Below the pieces are notes generated by a model. The model made no database searches. It worked only from the letters and a program-made list of their open reading frames with translations, and had not been told where the DNA came from. From Microbacterium sp. CFH 31415 (GTDB taxonomy: Bacteria; Actinomycetota; Actinomycetes; Actinomycetales; Microbacteriaceae), in contig NZ_JAKYXC010000006.1 in NCBI RefSeq assembly GCF_022538185.1, positions 232,778-296,777 on the forward strand: a DNA stretch of 64,000 nt. Reading direction: 5' to 3'. Position numbers and translations under genes: made by a program. Positions 1-8,643 of the stretch are shown piece by piece. Within the stretch, counting starts at the first letter, position 1. Each line of letters begins with the position of its first letter.

Positions 1-735
1 GAGACCGTCGCCGCGCTGATCGCCGAGCCCGTCATGGCCGCCGGCGGCGTGATCGTGCCGCCCGACACCTACTTCCCGAAGATCCAGGAAGTGCTCGACA
101 AGTACGACGTGCTTCTCATCGCCGACGAGGTCGTCAACGGCTTCGGCCGCCTCGGGGTCTCGTTCGGGAGCGTCTCGACGAACATGAAGCCCGACCTCAT
201 GACCGTCGCCAAGGGCATCACCTCGGCATACGTGCCGCTGTCGGCGGTGCTCGTCAGCGACAAGGTGTGGCAGGTGCTGCTCGACGGCTCGGCCAAGTAC
301 GGCAGCTTCGGCCACGGCTACACCTACTCGGCCCACCCGCTGGCCGCCGCCGCCGCGATGACCAACCTCGACATCATCGAGCGCGAGGGCCTCGTCGACC
401 GCGTCGCCGAGAACGGCGAGCTTCTCCACGAGCTGCTGCACAACGCCTTCGCCGATCACCCCAACGTTGGCGAGATCCGGGGCCGGGGCCTCATGGCCGC
501 CGTCGAGTTCGTCGAGTCGCGTGACCCGCTGCGCCCCTTCGCCCAGCAGGGCGCCTTCGCCGGCGCGGTCACGAGGGCGGCGCTCGAGAACGGCGTGATC
601 ACGCGGGCTCTGCCCGCCGCCGACACGGTGTCGTTCTCTCCGCCGTTCGTGACCACCCCCGATGAGCTCGAGCGCATGGTCGCGGGTGTGCGTGCAGGAC
701 TCGACCACGCCGTCGGCGAGCTGCGGAGCAAGTAG
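1..735 (+). CDS. class III (omega-amino acid type) aminotransferase, 5' end cut by window
   Basis: The frame is open from base 1 to a TAG at 733-735 and gives the last 244 residues of a PLP-dependent class III aminotransferase. The pyridine-nitrogen aspartate lies in IADEVVNGFGR (about residue 42 of the fragment), and the Schiff-base lysine in TVAKGITSAYVPLS (residue 71). The class usually has 430-460 residues, so nearly half the protein lies upstream. Substrates are usually omega-amino acids, diamines or beta-alanine with pyruvate or 2-oxoglutarate as acceptor; the exact one cannot be read here. It is followed at 10-30 bp by the AcoX-like gene and the GcvPA/PB-like pair, so it probably belongs to the same amino-acid catabolic operon. 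Confidence 0.9.
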   Translation, partial: ETVAALIAEPVMAAGGVIVPPDTYFPKIQEVLDKYDVLLIADEVVNGFGRLGVSFGSVSTNMKPDLMTVAKGITSAYVPLSAVLVSDKVWQVLLDGSAKYGSFGHGYTYSAHPLAAAAAMTNLDIIEREGLVDRVAENGELLHELLHNAFADHPNVGEIRGRGLMAAVEFVESRDPLRPFAQQGAFAGAVTRAALENGVITRALPAADTVSFSPPFVTTPDELERMVAGVRAGLDHAVGELRSK

Positions 736-745
736 CGTCGTCGTG

Positions 746-1858
746 GTGCGCGTAGGTGTGCTTATGAACCCGATCGAGGGCTTCGGTGGCATGCTCGCGC
801 TCCACGGCACCGACACGCTTGATCCGGCGCGCTACGGCGAAGCCGTGAGCGCGGGTCACGCCGCGCGCCGGCTGGTACGGGCGCTCGAGAGGTTCGCCGC
901 GGGGGGAGGGGATGCCTCGCTCGTCGCGGCGCCCGGAGTCCTGGGCGCCGAGGCGCTGGCCGCGGCATCCGTCCCGCACTCGGTGCTCGCGGGATTCGCG
1001 CCGGCGTCGCCCACGACCCGCGACGACACGATCGCCGTGGCGCGACGTCTCGCAACCCAGGGCGTGGACGTGATCCTCTTCGCGGGTGGCGACGGGACGG
1101 CCACCGACCTCGCCGAGGCGCTGGGCGAGACGGCTTCCGTCATCGGGGTGCCCTCGGGAGTGAAGATGCACTCCGAGGTCTTCTCGCGTTCGCCCGAGGC
1201 GGCCGGACGGCTGCTCGCCGACTTCGTCGCCGGTCGGGCTTCCGTCTCAGCCGCCGAGGTGCTCGACGTGGGCGCCGAGGGCGAGACGGGGGTGGTCGGC
1301 GTGCTCCGCGTGCCCCGCTCCCGCGAAGCGCTCCAGGGCGCGAAGACCGTGTCGCGGCCGCAGGCCGCAGAGGTCGTCGGCCACGCCATCGCGCACAACC
1401 TCGTCCGCGCCGCGGATCCGGCCACGACGTGGATCGTCGGCCCCGGCACGACCACGGGCACCGTCGGCGAGGCCCTCGGCTTCGCCCCGACCCTCCGCGG
1501 CGTCGACGTCCGCCACCCCGACGGCACGGTGGAGCTCGATGTGACCGAGCAGCGCCTGTACGAGATCGTCGTGTCCGCGGCTGAACCGCTCCTCGCCCTC
1601 GGGGTCGTCGGCGGCCAAGGATTCCTTCTCGGACGAGGAAACCAAGAGCTGAGCGCGCGGGTCATCGCGGCGATCGGCGCCGACCGCGTCCGCATCCTCG
1701 CCACCGAAGAGAAGGTCGGCGCGCTCTTCCCGCCCGTGCTGCTCGTCGATTCCGACCCGGCAGGCCACGGGGAGCAGCATCCGCTCCTCGGCTACCGGAG
1801 AGTCCACACCGGTCCGCGGCAGAGCACTGTGCTGAAGGTCGTCGACGCGGCGGCATGA
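746..1858 (+). CDS. ATP-NAD kinase-fold protein, AcoX-like
   Basis: 370 residues. The N-terminal strand VRVGVLMNPIEGFGG followed by HGTD resembles AcoX of acetoin operons, and the GGDGT motif of NAD/diacylglycerol kinase folds is present in LFAGGDGTATDL. AcoX-type proteins accompany acetoin and amino-acid catabolic operons, but their reaction is poorly defined. The start is uncertain: GTG at 746 (or 743) keeps the first beta strand, whereas the first ATG (764) would cut it. The gene lies between the aminotransferase and gcvPA and is probably co-transcribed. The C-terminal half contains GPGTTTG and LGRGNQELS segments typical of this family. Family assignment is good; role unknown. Confidence 0.75.
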   Translation: MRVGVLMNPIEGFGGMLALHGTDTLDPARYGEAVSAGHAARRLVRALERFAAGGGDASLVAAPGVLGAEALAAASVPHSVLAGFAPASPTTRDDTIAVARRLATQGVDVILFAGGDGTATDLAEALGETASVIGVPSGVKMHSEVFSRSPEAAGRLLADFVAGRASVSAAEVLDVGAEGETGVVGVLRVPRSREALQGAKTVSRPQAAEVVGHAIAHNLVRAADPATTWIVGPGTTTGTVGEALGFAPTLRGVDVRHPDGTVELDVTEQRLYEIVVSAAEPLLALGVVGGQGFLLGRGNQELSARVIAAIGADRVRILATEEKVGALFPPVLLVDSDPAGHGEQHPLLGYRRVHTGPRQSTVLKVVDAAA

Positions 1859-1892
1859 ACGAGTCCAACCAGAACGAGAGCAGGAGAGGCAC

Positions 1893-3290
1893 ATGAGTCA
1901 GTCGCACCCGTACATGGCGAACTCTGCGGAGGGCAGCAGACAGGCGCTGCTCGACGGGATCGGCATCACGGACGCAGAAGAGCTCTTCGCTCAGATCCCC
2001 GCCGACCACCGGGCCGACGACAAGGTTCAGCCGGTCCCGGGCATCAAGTCGGAGTTCGAACTGCGCCGCCTCATCGAGGGCCGGCTGCGCGGCGGCATCT
2101 CGACCGACTCGCACATCTCGTTCCTGGGCGGCGGGTACTGGAAGCACCACATCCCCGCCCTGTGCGATGAGATCGTGAACCGCCCCGAGATCTCCACGTC
2201 GGTGTGGGGCACGCCGAGCTCAGACCACGGCCGAAACCAGGCGTGGTTCGAGTTCGCCTCCGAACTCGGCGCCCTCCTCGACCTCGAGTTCGTCGGGCTC
2301 CCCGTGTACAGCTGGGGCTGCGCTGCCGGTCACGCGCTGCGGATGGCCGCACGGATGACCGGCCGCTCGGTCGTCGTGCTCCCCGACAACATCGACCGCG
2401 AGCGCCGCCTCGTGATCGAGACGTACGCCGGGTACCGCGAACTCGGCGGGTCGCTCGAGATCCGCGAGGTCGCGATCGACCCCGAGTCGGGCACGGTCTC
2501 GCTGGCCTCGCTCGAAGAGGCCCTCGGCGACGACGTCGCCGCCGTCTACCTCGAGACGCCGAACTCGTGGGGTGTCATCGAGCACGACGTCGCCCGGATC
2601 ATCGACGCCGCGCACGAGGCGGGCGCCGAGGCGATCGTCGGGGTCGACCCGATCTCGCTCGGCGGCCTGGCGTCGCCCGCCGCGTTCGGCGCCGACATCG
2701 TGGTCGGCTCGATCCAGCCGCTCGGCATCCACCTGAACGCGGGCGGCGGCGTGGGCGGCTTCATCGCCACCCGCGACGAGGAGCGCTACGCCCGACAGTT
2801 CCCGACTCTGCAGGTCAGCATCGCACCCACCACCCGCGAGGGTGAGCGCGCATTCGGAATGACGCTGTTCGGGCAGAGCTCTTACGGCGCACGCGAGCTC
2901 GGCAACGACTGGACGGGCAACTCCGTGTACCTGTGGGCCGTGCGTGCGGCGATCTACCTCGCCCTCCTCGGGCCCGCCGGCATGCGCGAGCTCGCCGAGA
3001 CGGTGGCCGCCAACGCGCGCCGCACCGCCGAGCTGATCGACGCCCTGCCGGGGGTGTCGGTGCGCTACAGCGACCGCATCTTCAAGGAGTTCATCGTCGA
3101 CTTCTCCGGCACCGGCCGCACGGTCTCCGACATCAACGCAGCGCTCCTGGAGCGGGGCATCCTGGGCGGTCACGACCTGACCGGCAGCCACGACGGACTC
3201 GATCAGTGCGCGCTCTACTGCGTGACCGAGGTGATCTCGGAAGACGACGTCCGACAACTGATCTCGGCGATCGAGGAGGTGGTGGCATGA
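1893..3290 (+). CDS. gcvPA: glycine dehydrogenase (decarboxylating) subunit 1-like protein
   Basis: 465 residues, starting at an ATG preceded by AGGAGAGG. It resembles the N-terminal half of P-protein (GcvPA): an early SFLGGGYWKHHIP segment, a Rossmann-like PLP fold type I core and VYLETPNSWGVIE. GcvPA has no Schiff-base lysine and forms a complex with GcvPB, which carries PLP. The stop overlaps the gcvPB start (ATGA, 3287-3290), as expected for a stoichiometric complex. In glycine cleavage the pair decarboxylates glycine onto the lipoyl H-protein. No gcvT or gcvH is in the window, so the true substrate may be another small amino acid. The family call is firm; the glycine specificity is not. 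Confidence 0.8.
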   Translation: MSQSHPYMANSAEGSRQALLDGIGITDAEELFAQIPADHRADDKVQPVPGIKSEFELRRLIEGRLRGGISTDSHISFLGGGYWKHHIPALCDEIVNRPEISTSVWGTPSSDHGRNQAWFEFASELGALLDLEFVGLPVYSWGCAAGHALRMAARMTGRSVVVLPDNIDRERRLVIETYAGYRELGGSLEIREVAIDPESGTVSLASLEEALGDDVAAVYLETPNSWGVIEHDVARIIDAAHEAGAEAIVGVDPISLGGLASPAAFGADIVVGSIQPLGIHLNAGGGVGGFIATRDEERYARQFPTLQVSIAPTTREGERAFGMTLFGQSSYGARELGNDWTGNSVYLWAVRAAIYLALLGPAGMRELAETVAANARRTAELIDALPGVSVRYSDRIFKEFIVDFSGTGRTVSDINAALLERGILGGHDLTGSHDGLDQCALYCVTEVISEDDVRQLISAIEEVVA

Positions 3291-4813
3291 GCACCGTCCG
3301 CAACTACCACGCCGCATCGTGGGACGAAGAGATCGTGTACGAGCTCGGAGCGCCCGGCCGCCGAGGGGTCGTGCCCCCGCAGTCGTGGGCACCGCAGGCC
3401 GGCTCGTCGCTCTTCCCCGAGGGACTCCGCCGCGACCGCGATGCCGACCTGCCCGAGCTCGCCGAGTACGAGGTGCGCCGCCACTTCACGCACCTGTCGC
3501 AGCAGACGATGGGCATGATGGGCATCAGCCTCTTCGGCACGTGCACAATGAAGCACAACCCGACCGTGAACGAGCAGATCACCGCGCGTTCCGAGGTCGC
3601 CGCGGTGCACCCCCGCCAGGACCCCTCGACGTACCAGGGCCTCCTCGGGATCGTGCACTCGCTCGAGGACGAGCTGCGCAACCTGTCGGGCATGGATGCG
3701 TTCAGCTTCCAGCCCGGAGGAGGGGCGGATGCCGCATACCTCCACGCCGTCGTCACCCGGGCCTATCACGCCTCACGTGGCGAGCTGGCGCAGCGGACGC
3801 ACATCGTCACCACGGCTCAGGCGCACCCCTGCAACCCGGCGACCGCCAAGGCGGCGGGATTCGAGGTCATCACGCTGCCCATCGAAGAGGACGGCTACCC
3901 GTCGGTCGAGGCGCTGAAGGCGGTCATCGGGCCGAACACGGCCGCGCTGATGCTGAACAATCCCGACGACATGGGCATCTACAACCCGCACATCAAGGAG
4001 TTCATCGACGCGGTGCACGAGGTCGGCGGGCTCGCGTTCTACGACAACGCGAACTTCAACGGCGTGATGACCCGCCTGCGCGCCCGCGACCTCGGCTTCG
4101 ACGCGTGCATGTACATGCTGCACAAGACGTTCGGTGTGCCCAAGGGCGGCAACGGGCCGTCGGTGGGGGCGTACGGATGCTCCGAAGAGCTCGCCCGGTT
4201 CCTCCCCGGTCCGCGAATCGTGAAGAACGGCGACGTCTACGACCTGATCGAGCCCGAGGACAGCGTCGGACGCGTGCGGGAGTTCCTCGGGAACGTGCAG
4301 CAGCTGGTGAAGGCCTACTCGTGGACCCGGGCGATGGGCACGGACGGGCTGCGCGAGGCATCCGATCTCTCCCTCCTCGCCAACAACTACATGGAGAAGC
4401 AGCTGATGGCGCTGAAGGGCGTCACCATGTCGTTCCCCGGCAAGGCGCTGCCGCGCATGGAGATGACGCGATACTCGCTCGAGGAGTACACCGCCGAGAC
4501 CGGCCTGTCGACCGTGGACGTGCAGAACCGGATGACGGACTTCGGCATCGACGCGTACTGGCTGGCCCACGAGCCGTGGATCGTGCCCGAGCCGTTCACG
4601 CCCGAGGCGGGCGAGATGTGGTCGAAGGAAGACCTCGACGAGTGGATCGCCGTGCTGGCTCACGTGCTCGAAGAGGGTCGCCGCGACCCCGAGCTCGTTC
4701 GCACCGCCCCGCACAATCAGGTGGTGGCGCAGATCGACGGGTCGGGTCTCGACAACCCCGACACGTGGGCCGTCACGTGGGCTGCGTATCGCCGCAAGCA
4801 CCTGCAGGGATGA
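3287..4813 (+). CDS. gcvPB: glycine dehydrogenase (decarboxylating) subunit 2-like protein
   Basis: 508 residues. The ATG at 3287 overlaps the gcvPA stop and has GAGGAGG just upstream; a longer frame-open extension inside gcvPA is spurious. Family motifs are GTCTMKHNPTVNEQI near the N-terminus, QPGGGADAAY, and the PLP-binding segment MLHKTFGVPKGGNGPSVGAYG, whose lysine should form the Schiff base. GcvPB normally has LHKTFSxPHGGGGPG, so the site is recognisable but altered (GVPKGGNGP). It acts with GcvPA as an amino-acid decarboxylase. The neighbours (aminotransferase, AcoX-like, SnoaL-like) are not those of a glycine-cleavage locus, so a specialised substrate is possible. Confidence 0.8.
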   Translation: MSTVRNYHAASWDEEIVYELGAPGRRGVVPPQSWAPQAGSSLFPEGLRRDRDADLPELAEYEVRRHFTHLSQQTMGMMGISLFGTCTMKHNPTVNEQITARSEVAAVHPRQDPSTYQGLLGIVHSLEDELRNLSGMDAFSFQPGGGADAAYLHAVVTRAYHASRGELAQRTHIVTTAQAHPCNPATAKAAGFEVITLPIEEDGYPSVEALKAVIGPNTAALMLNNPDDMGIYNPHIKEFIDAVHEVGGLAFYDNANFNGVMTRLRARDLGFDACMYMLHKTFGVPKGGNGPSVGAYGCSEELARFLPGPRIVKNGDVYDLIEPEDSVGRVREFLGNVQQLVKAYSWTRAMGTDGLREASDLSLLANNYMEKQLMALKGVTMSFPGKALPRMEMTRYSLEEYTAETGLSTVDVQNRMTDFGIDAYWLAHEPWIVPEPFTPEAGEMWSKEDLDEWIAVLAHVLEEGRRDPELVRTAPHNQVVAQIDGSGLDNPDTWAVTWAAYRRKHLQG

Positions 4814-4820
4814 CCTGACC

Positions 4821-5276
4821 GTGAGCGAGTTGTCGGACCTCCTCGACGAGCTGGCGATCAAGAACCTGTCGCACCGGTACGCGATCGCGCTCGACCGGGA
4901 TGACAGGAACGAGTGGGCATCGCTGTTCTCGGATGACATCGCGTTCGAGAGTGGCAGCTCGTCGCGCGGACTCGAGGACGTGCTCCGGATCCCGCGAGAG
5001 CAGCTCGCGCGCTACAAGAAGACCCTCCACTCGGTGACGACGCAGAAGATCTCTCTCGACGGCGACCGCGCCTCGGGGGAGGTCTACTGCGTCGCACACC
5101 ACCTCTATGAGGACTTCCACCAGAACAAGCGGCTCCCGTTCGACCTGAGCCACAACTTCCTCATCCGCTACGAGGACGAGTACGCCCGCATCGACGGTCG
5201 CTGGGTCTTCACTCGCCGCCGGGTGAACACCGAGGCGCGGTTCGTGGATCAGATCATCCCCGCCGCCCAGGGCTGA
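4821..5276 (+). CDS. SnoaL-like (NTF2-fold) protein
   Basis: 151 residues with a GTG start 8 bases after the gcvPB stop. The pattern DELAIKNLSHRYAIALDRDDRNEWASLFSDDIAFE followed by HHLYEDF and DGRWVFTRRRV is typical of the SnoaL_4/NTF2 superfamily (small alpha+beta cone with an internal pocket). Such proteins act as cyclases, isomerases, dehydratases or ligand binders, and the reaction cannot be told from sequence. Its position as last gene of the operon suggests it acts on a product of the aminotransferase and decarboxylase. A convergent pcaF starts 57 bp downstream, and the gap shows no clear terminator hairpin. Confidence 0.7.
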   Translation: MSELSDLLDELAIKNLSHRYAIALDRDDRNEWASLFSDDIAFESGSSSRGLEDVLRIPREQLARYKKTLHSVTTQKISLDGDRASGEVYCVAHHLYEDFHQNKRLPFDLSHNFLIRYEDEYARIDGRWVFTRRRVNTEARFVDQIIPAAQG

Positions 5277-5333
5277 CCGGGCGCGTGTCACGCGTGCTCG
5301 GCGTGACGAAGGGAGGGCCGGCGACGAGGTGGC

Positions 5334-6509
5334 TCAGCGCTCCAGCACCACCGCGAGACCCTGACCCACGCCGATGCAGATCGCCGCGACGGCGACACCG
5401 CCGCCCCGGCGGGCGAGCTCGTGCGCGGCGTGTCCGATGATGCGTCCGCCGGATGCACCCAGCGGGTGGCCGATCGCGATCGCGCCGCCGTGGATGTTGA
5501 TCCGCTCGGGGTCCAAGTCGGGCCAGCCCTTAGCGCAGGCGAGGGACTGGGAGGCGAACGCCTCGTTGAGTTCGACGAAGTCGACGTCGGCCCACGTCCG
5601 GCTGGCGCGGGCGAGCGCCTTGTTCGCCGCCTCGATGGGGGCGATCGGGAAGACGTCGGGATCCACGCCGTGCGCCGCCCGCCCCGCGATGCGAGCGAGC
5701 GGTTCTCCCGGCAGCACGCCCTCACCCGCGAGGAGGACCGCCGACGCCCCGTCGTTGATGGGGGAGGAGTTGCCCGCCGTCACCGTGCCCGAGCCGTCGG
5801 ATGCGAACAGCGCCTTCAACCCCGCGAGCTTCTCCGCCGACGTGTCGTCGCGGATGCCCTCGTCGCGCGAGAGGTCGGCGCCCGCCACGGGCACCGACTC
5901 GGCGTCGTACATCCCGTCGGCCCACGCCTGTGCGGCCAGACGGTGGGAACGGACCGAGAACTCGTCCTGCTGCTCGCGGGTGATGCCCCACTCGCGCGCG
6001 ATCTTCTCGGCCGACTGGCCGTTCGAGATCGTCCAGTGCGTCGGCAGCGCAGGGTTGGTCATCCGCCAGCCGATGGATGTGTTCCACAGTGTCTGGTTGC
6101 CCACTGCCGGCCACGGCCTGGGTGACTTCTCAACCACGTAGGGCGCCCGGCTCATCGACTCGACCCCGCCGGCCAGGATGATCTCGGCATCCCCAGACTC
6201 GATCGCCCGCGCGCCCTGGATGACCGCCTCGACGCCTGACGCGCACAGGCGATTGACGGTGGTGCCGGTCACGGGCGTGGGCAGCCCGGCGAGCAGCGCT
6301 CCCATGCGGGCGACGTTGCGGTTGTCTTCCCCCGCCTGGTTGGCGTCGCCGAAGATCACGTCGGCGATGCGTGCAGGGTCGAAGTCCTGGCGTTCGACGA
6401 CAGCCCGCATCACGTGCGCGGCGAGGTCGTCGGGTCGGATGTGCGAGAGCGCTCCGCCGGCTCGACCGAACGGAGTTCGGACCGCGTCGTAGATGTGCGT
6501 CTGAGTCAT
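5334..6509 (-). CDS. pcaF: beta-ketoadipyl-CoA thiolase (first copy)
   Basis: 391 residues, thiolase fold. The acyl-accepting cysteine is C89 in NRLCASGVEAV. The C-terminal motifs NEAFASQSLA, GGAIAIGHPLGASGGR (catalytic His) and AICIGVGQG (second Cys) are complete. It cleaves 3-oxoadipyl-CoA to succinyl-CoA and acetyl-CoA, the last step of the beta-ketoadipate pathway; a general acetyl-CoA acyltransferase role is the alternative. It sits 1 bp downstream of a CoA-transferase subunit B gene in a pcaI-pcaJ-pcaF order on the minus strand. It is closely similar to the second thiolase at 19794-20963 (same C89 and surrounding blocks), so it is a paralogous duplicate. Confidence 0.9.
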   Translation of the reverse strand: MTQTHIYDAVRTPFGRAGGALSHIRPDDLAAHVMRAVVERQDFDPARIADVIFGDANQAGEDNRNVARMGALLAGLPTPVTGTTVNRLCASGVEAVIQGARAIESGDAEIILAGGVESMSRAPYVVEKSPRPWPAVGNQTLWNTSIGWRMTNPALPTHWTISNGQSAEKIAREWGITREQQDEFSVRSHRLAAQAWADGMYDAESVPVAGADLSRDEGIRDDTSAEKLAGLKALFASDGSGTVTAGNSSPINDGASAVLLAGEGVLPGEPLARIAGRAAHGVDPDVFPIAPIEAANKALARASRTWADVDFVELNEAFASQSLACAKGWPDLDPERINIHGGAIAIGHPLGASGGRIIGHAAHELARRGGGVAVAAICIGVGQGLAVVLER

Positions 6510-6510
6510 G

Positions 6511-7167
6511 TCACATTCCGGAGGGGTGGGGGCCGGCGATGTCGAGGCCGATGAGCTCGGCCAGCGAGGCCGGGGTGTTGTCGCCGAACGCCTCGCGGAG
6601 GCGGAAGCGGCCGTCGACGACGTCGAAGACGGCGTGGTCGGTGTAGACGCGGGTGACGCAGCCGACGCCGGTCAGCGGGTACGTGCACTCGGCGACGAGT
6701 TTCGGCTCGCCCGCCTTCGTCAGCAGGTCGGTCATGACGTACACGGACTTGGCGCCGATCGCGAGGTCCATCGCGCCGCCGACGGCCGGGATCGCGCCGG
6801 GGGCGCCCGTCGACCAGTTGGCCAGGTCGCCGGACTGCGACACCTGGAACGCGCCGAGCACGCAGACGTCGAGGTGCCCGCCGCGCATCATGCCGAACGA
6901 GTCGGCGTGATGGAAGTACGCCGCACCGGCCAGAGCGGTCACGGGCTGCTTGCCCGCGTTGATGAGGTCCGGGTCCACCGAGCCCGTCACGGGAGTCGGT
7001 CCCATCCCGAGGAGCCCGTTCTCGGTGTGGAGGATGATCTCCTGGTCGTCGGGAAGATAGTCGGCTACGAGGGTGGGAGCACCGATCCCGAGGTTGACGT
7101 ACGAGCCCTCGGGGATGTCGACGGCGATGCGGGCTGCGAGCTCCAGTCGCGTGATGCGGGTCGTCAC
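6511..7167 (-). CDS. pcaJ: 3-oxoadipate CoA-transferase subunit B (first copy)
   Basis: 218 residues. The GTG start (7165-7167) overlaps the pcaI stop by 4 bp (GTGA), so the longer open frame upstream is not the real N-terminus. The SYVNLGIGAPTLVADYLP and LHTENGLLGMGP motifs mark the beta subunit of family I CoA-transferases; E49 in the TENG motif is the expected catalytic glutamate that carries CoA. It works with PcaI to transfer CoA from succinyl-CoA to 3-oxoadipate. It is very similar to the copy at 19121-19792. Confidence in family is high; 3-oxoadipate specificity rests on the linked pcaF. Confidence 0.9.
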   Translation of the reverse strand: MTTRITRLELAARIAVDIPEGSYVNLGIGAPTLVADYLPDDQEIILHTENGLLGMGPTPVTGSVDPDLINAGKQPVTALAGAAYFHHADSFGMMRGGHLDVCVLGAFQVSQSGDLANWSTGAPGAIPAVGGAMDLAIGAKSVYVMTDLLTKAGEPKLVAECTYPLTGVGCVTRVYTDHAVFDVVDGRFRLREAFGDNTPASLAELIGLDIAGPHPSGM

Positions 7168-7919
7168 GATCCGTCCCCTTCTGCGGACGCCTCGGCCAGC
7201 GGACGCCCTTCGATGTCGACGCCGCCGACGAAGGCGCCGTCGTGCAGCCAAGCCCGCGCGCCCACGGCGACCACGCGGTCGACGAAGATGCCGGGTGTGA
7301 CGACCGACTCGGGGTCGAGCGACCCCAGCGGCACGATCTGGTCGACCTGCACGACGGTCGTCGCCGCCGCGGTGGCCATGATCGGACCGAAGTTGCGGGC
7401 GGTCTCGCGGTAGACGAGGTTGCCCCAGCGGTCGCCCTTGAGCGCACTGACGAGCGCGACGTCGGCATGGATCGGGTACTCGAGCGCGTACTCGCGCCCG
7501 TCGATCGTTCGTGTCTCCTTGCCTGCGGCGAGCTCGGTGCCGACGCCGGTGGGGGTGAAGAAGGCCCCGATCCCCGCCCCGGCGGCGCGGATGCGTTCGG
7601 CGAGATTCCCCTGCGGAACGACCTCGAGCTCGATCTCGCCCGACCGATAGAGGGCGTCGAACACCCACGAGTCGTGCTGGCGGGGGAAGGAGCACACCAC
7701 GCGGCGCACCCGACCGAGTGCGAGCAGCCGGGCGAGGCCGATGTCGCCGTTGCCGGCGTTGTTGCTCACGATCGTGAGGCCCGACGCGCCCTGGTCGATG
7801 AGGGCGTCGATCAGCTCTACGGGCTGACCGGCCCGCCCGAACCCGCCGATCATCACCGTCGAACCGTCAGCGATGCCGGCGACGGCGGCCGCGGCATCCG
7901 GCACCGTCTTGTCGATCAC
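7164..7919 (-). CDS. pcaI: 3-oxoadipate CoA-transferase subunit A (first copy)
   Basis: 251 residues. It carries GGFGRAGQPVELIDALI, NNAGNGDIGLA and the GNLAERIRAAGAGI segment of CoA-transferase alpha subunits. The start was placed at GTG 7919 rather than the first in-frame ATG (7931), because GGAGG at 7925-7929 lies 5 bases upstream of the GTG. The second copy (18366) also begins with GTG and the same VIDKTV sequence. It forms a complex with PcaJ, whose gene overlaps by 4 bp. First gene of the minus-strand pcaI-pcaJ-pcaF operon; the promoter should lie in the 78 bp before the Lrp-type gene. Confidence 0.9.
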   Translation of the reverse strand: MIDKTVPDAAAAVAGIADGSTVMIGGFGRAGQPVELIDALIDQGASGLTIVSNNAGNGDIGLARLLALGRVRRVVCSFPRQHDSWVFDALYRSGEIELEVVPQGNLAERIRAAGAGIGAFFTPTGVGTELAAGKETRTIDGREYALEYPIHADVALVSALKGDRWGNLVYRETARNFGPIMATAAATTVVQVDQIVPLGSLDPESVVTPGIFVDRVVAVGARAWLHDGAFVGGVDIEGRPLAEASAEGDGS

Positions 7920-7997
7920 ACCGGCCTCCATGTGTTCGGCTTACGTACACCTGTTCGTTCTGCGCCCACTCTACTGCACAATGCGGCGAACGACGAG

Positions 7998-8468
7998 TCA
8001 ATCGAAGTCGGCCGCCAGGCCGTTGCGGTGGTACTCGAAGATGATGCTCGTGCGCGTCGAGGCGACACTGGGGTGCGCCGACATCCGCTCGACGACGAAC
8101 TGCCGCACCGCCGAGGAATCGGCGACGGCGATGTGGACCAGGAAGTCGTCGGACCCGCCGACGAAGAACACCTGCAGCACCTCGGGCAGTCGGCGCACGT
8201 GGTGGGTGAACGCGCGGATGCTCTCGTGCCGCGCGCCGGGCCTCAGCGTCACGCCGATGACCGCCTGGAGTCCGCGGCCGAGCGCCGTCTGGTCGGCGGC
8301 GGCATGGAACCCCGTGATCACGCCTCGTTCCATGAGGGAGCGCATCCGCGCATGCGCGGTCGACGGCGCGACGCCGAGGATGTCGGCCAGCGCGGCGTTC
8401 GTCATGCGTCCCTCGGTCGACAACAGGGCGAGGATCTGCTCGTCCACGGCATCAAGAGCACCTGGCAT
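7998..8468 (-). CDS. Lrp/AsnC-family regulator, likely controls ald (AldR-like)
   Basis: 156 residues from ATG 8468 (MPGALDAVDEQILALL), the usual Lrp start; an upstream in-frame start at 8507 would add 13 atypical residues. Residues 1-60 are the AsnC winged helix-turn-helix (TNAALADILGVAPSTAHARMRSL). Residues 70-150 are the ligand-sensing RAM domain, including VLQVFFVGGSDDFLVHIAV. It is divergent from the alanine dehydrogenase gene, an arrangement known for AldR in mycobacteria, where an Lrp protein responds to amino acids and controls ald. A perfect inverted repeat lies between the two genes. The gene could also affect the adjacent pcaIJF set, which reads in the same direction. Confidence 0.85.
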   Translation of the reverse strand: MPGALDAVDEQILALLSTEGRMTNAALADILGVAPSTAHARMRSLMERGVITGFHAAADQTALGRGLQAVIGVTLRPGARHESIRAFTHHVRRLPEVLQVFFVGGSDDFLVHIAVADSSAVRQFVVERMSAHPSVASTRTSIIFEYHRNGLAADFD

Positions 8469-8511
8469 GGTGAAGAGTATTCCGTAGATCCCGGTATCAC
8501 CGAACAATCAC

Positions 8512-8526
8512 CAGCGTATATCGCTG
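8512..8526. promoter_or_regulatory. inverted repeat in the lrp-ald intergenic region
   Basis: CAGCG-TATAT-CGCTG is a perfect 5-5-5 inverted repeat in the 175-bp divergent region, 44 bp upstream of the regulator start. Its size and A/T centre suit an Lrp-family operator. About 40 bp further toward ald there is a direct repeat (GCTTTTCGCG and GCTTTTGCGA, start to start 13 bp, near 8565-8587). Assignment to the Lrp protein is inference. Confidence 0.45.
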
Positions 8527-8643
8527 AATTACCGCATCCAGTCTCGTGAACATTCGACGAGTAGTGCTTTTCGCGGAAGCTTTTGCGAACCTCTAACCGA
8601 CTTGGCGGTCGCGGGACCGTCACCAGAGCGGGAGGAGACCCTG

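Noticed and set aside
1893..4813. Calling the locus a glycine-cleavage operon
   Set aside because: gcvT and gcvH are absent and the neighbours differ, so glycine as substrate is not supported.
5277..5333. Possible bidirectional terminator between the SnoaL-like gene and convergent pcaF
   Set aside because: Only a short CACGCGTG palindrome is present; no extended stem or T-run.
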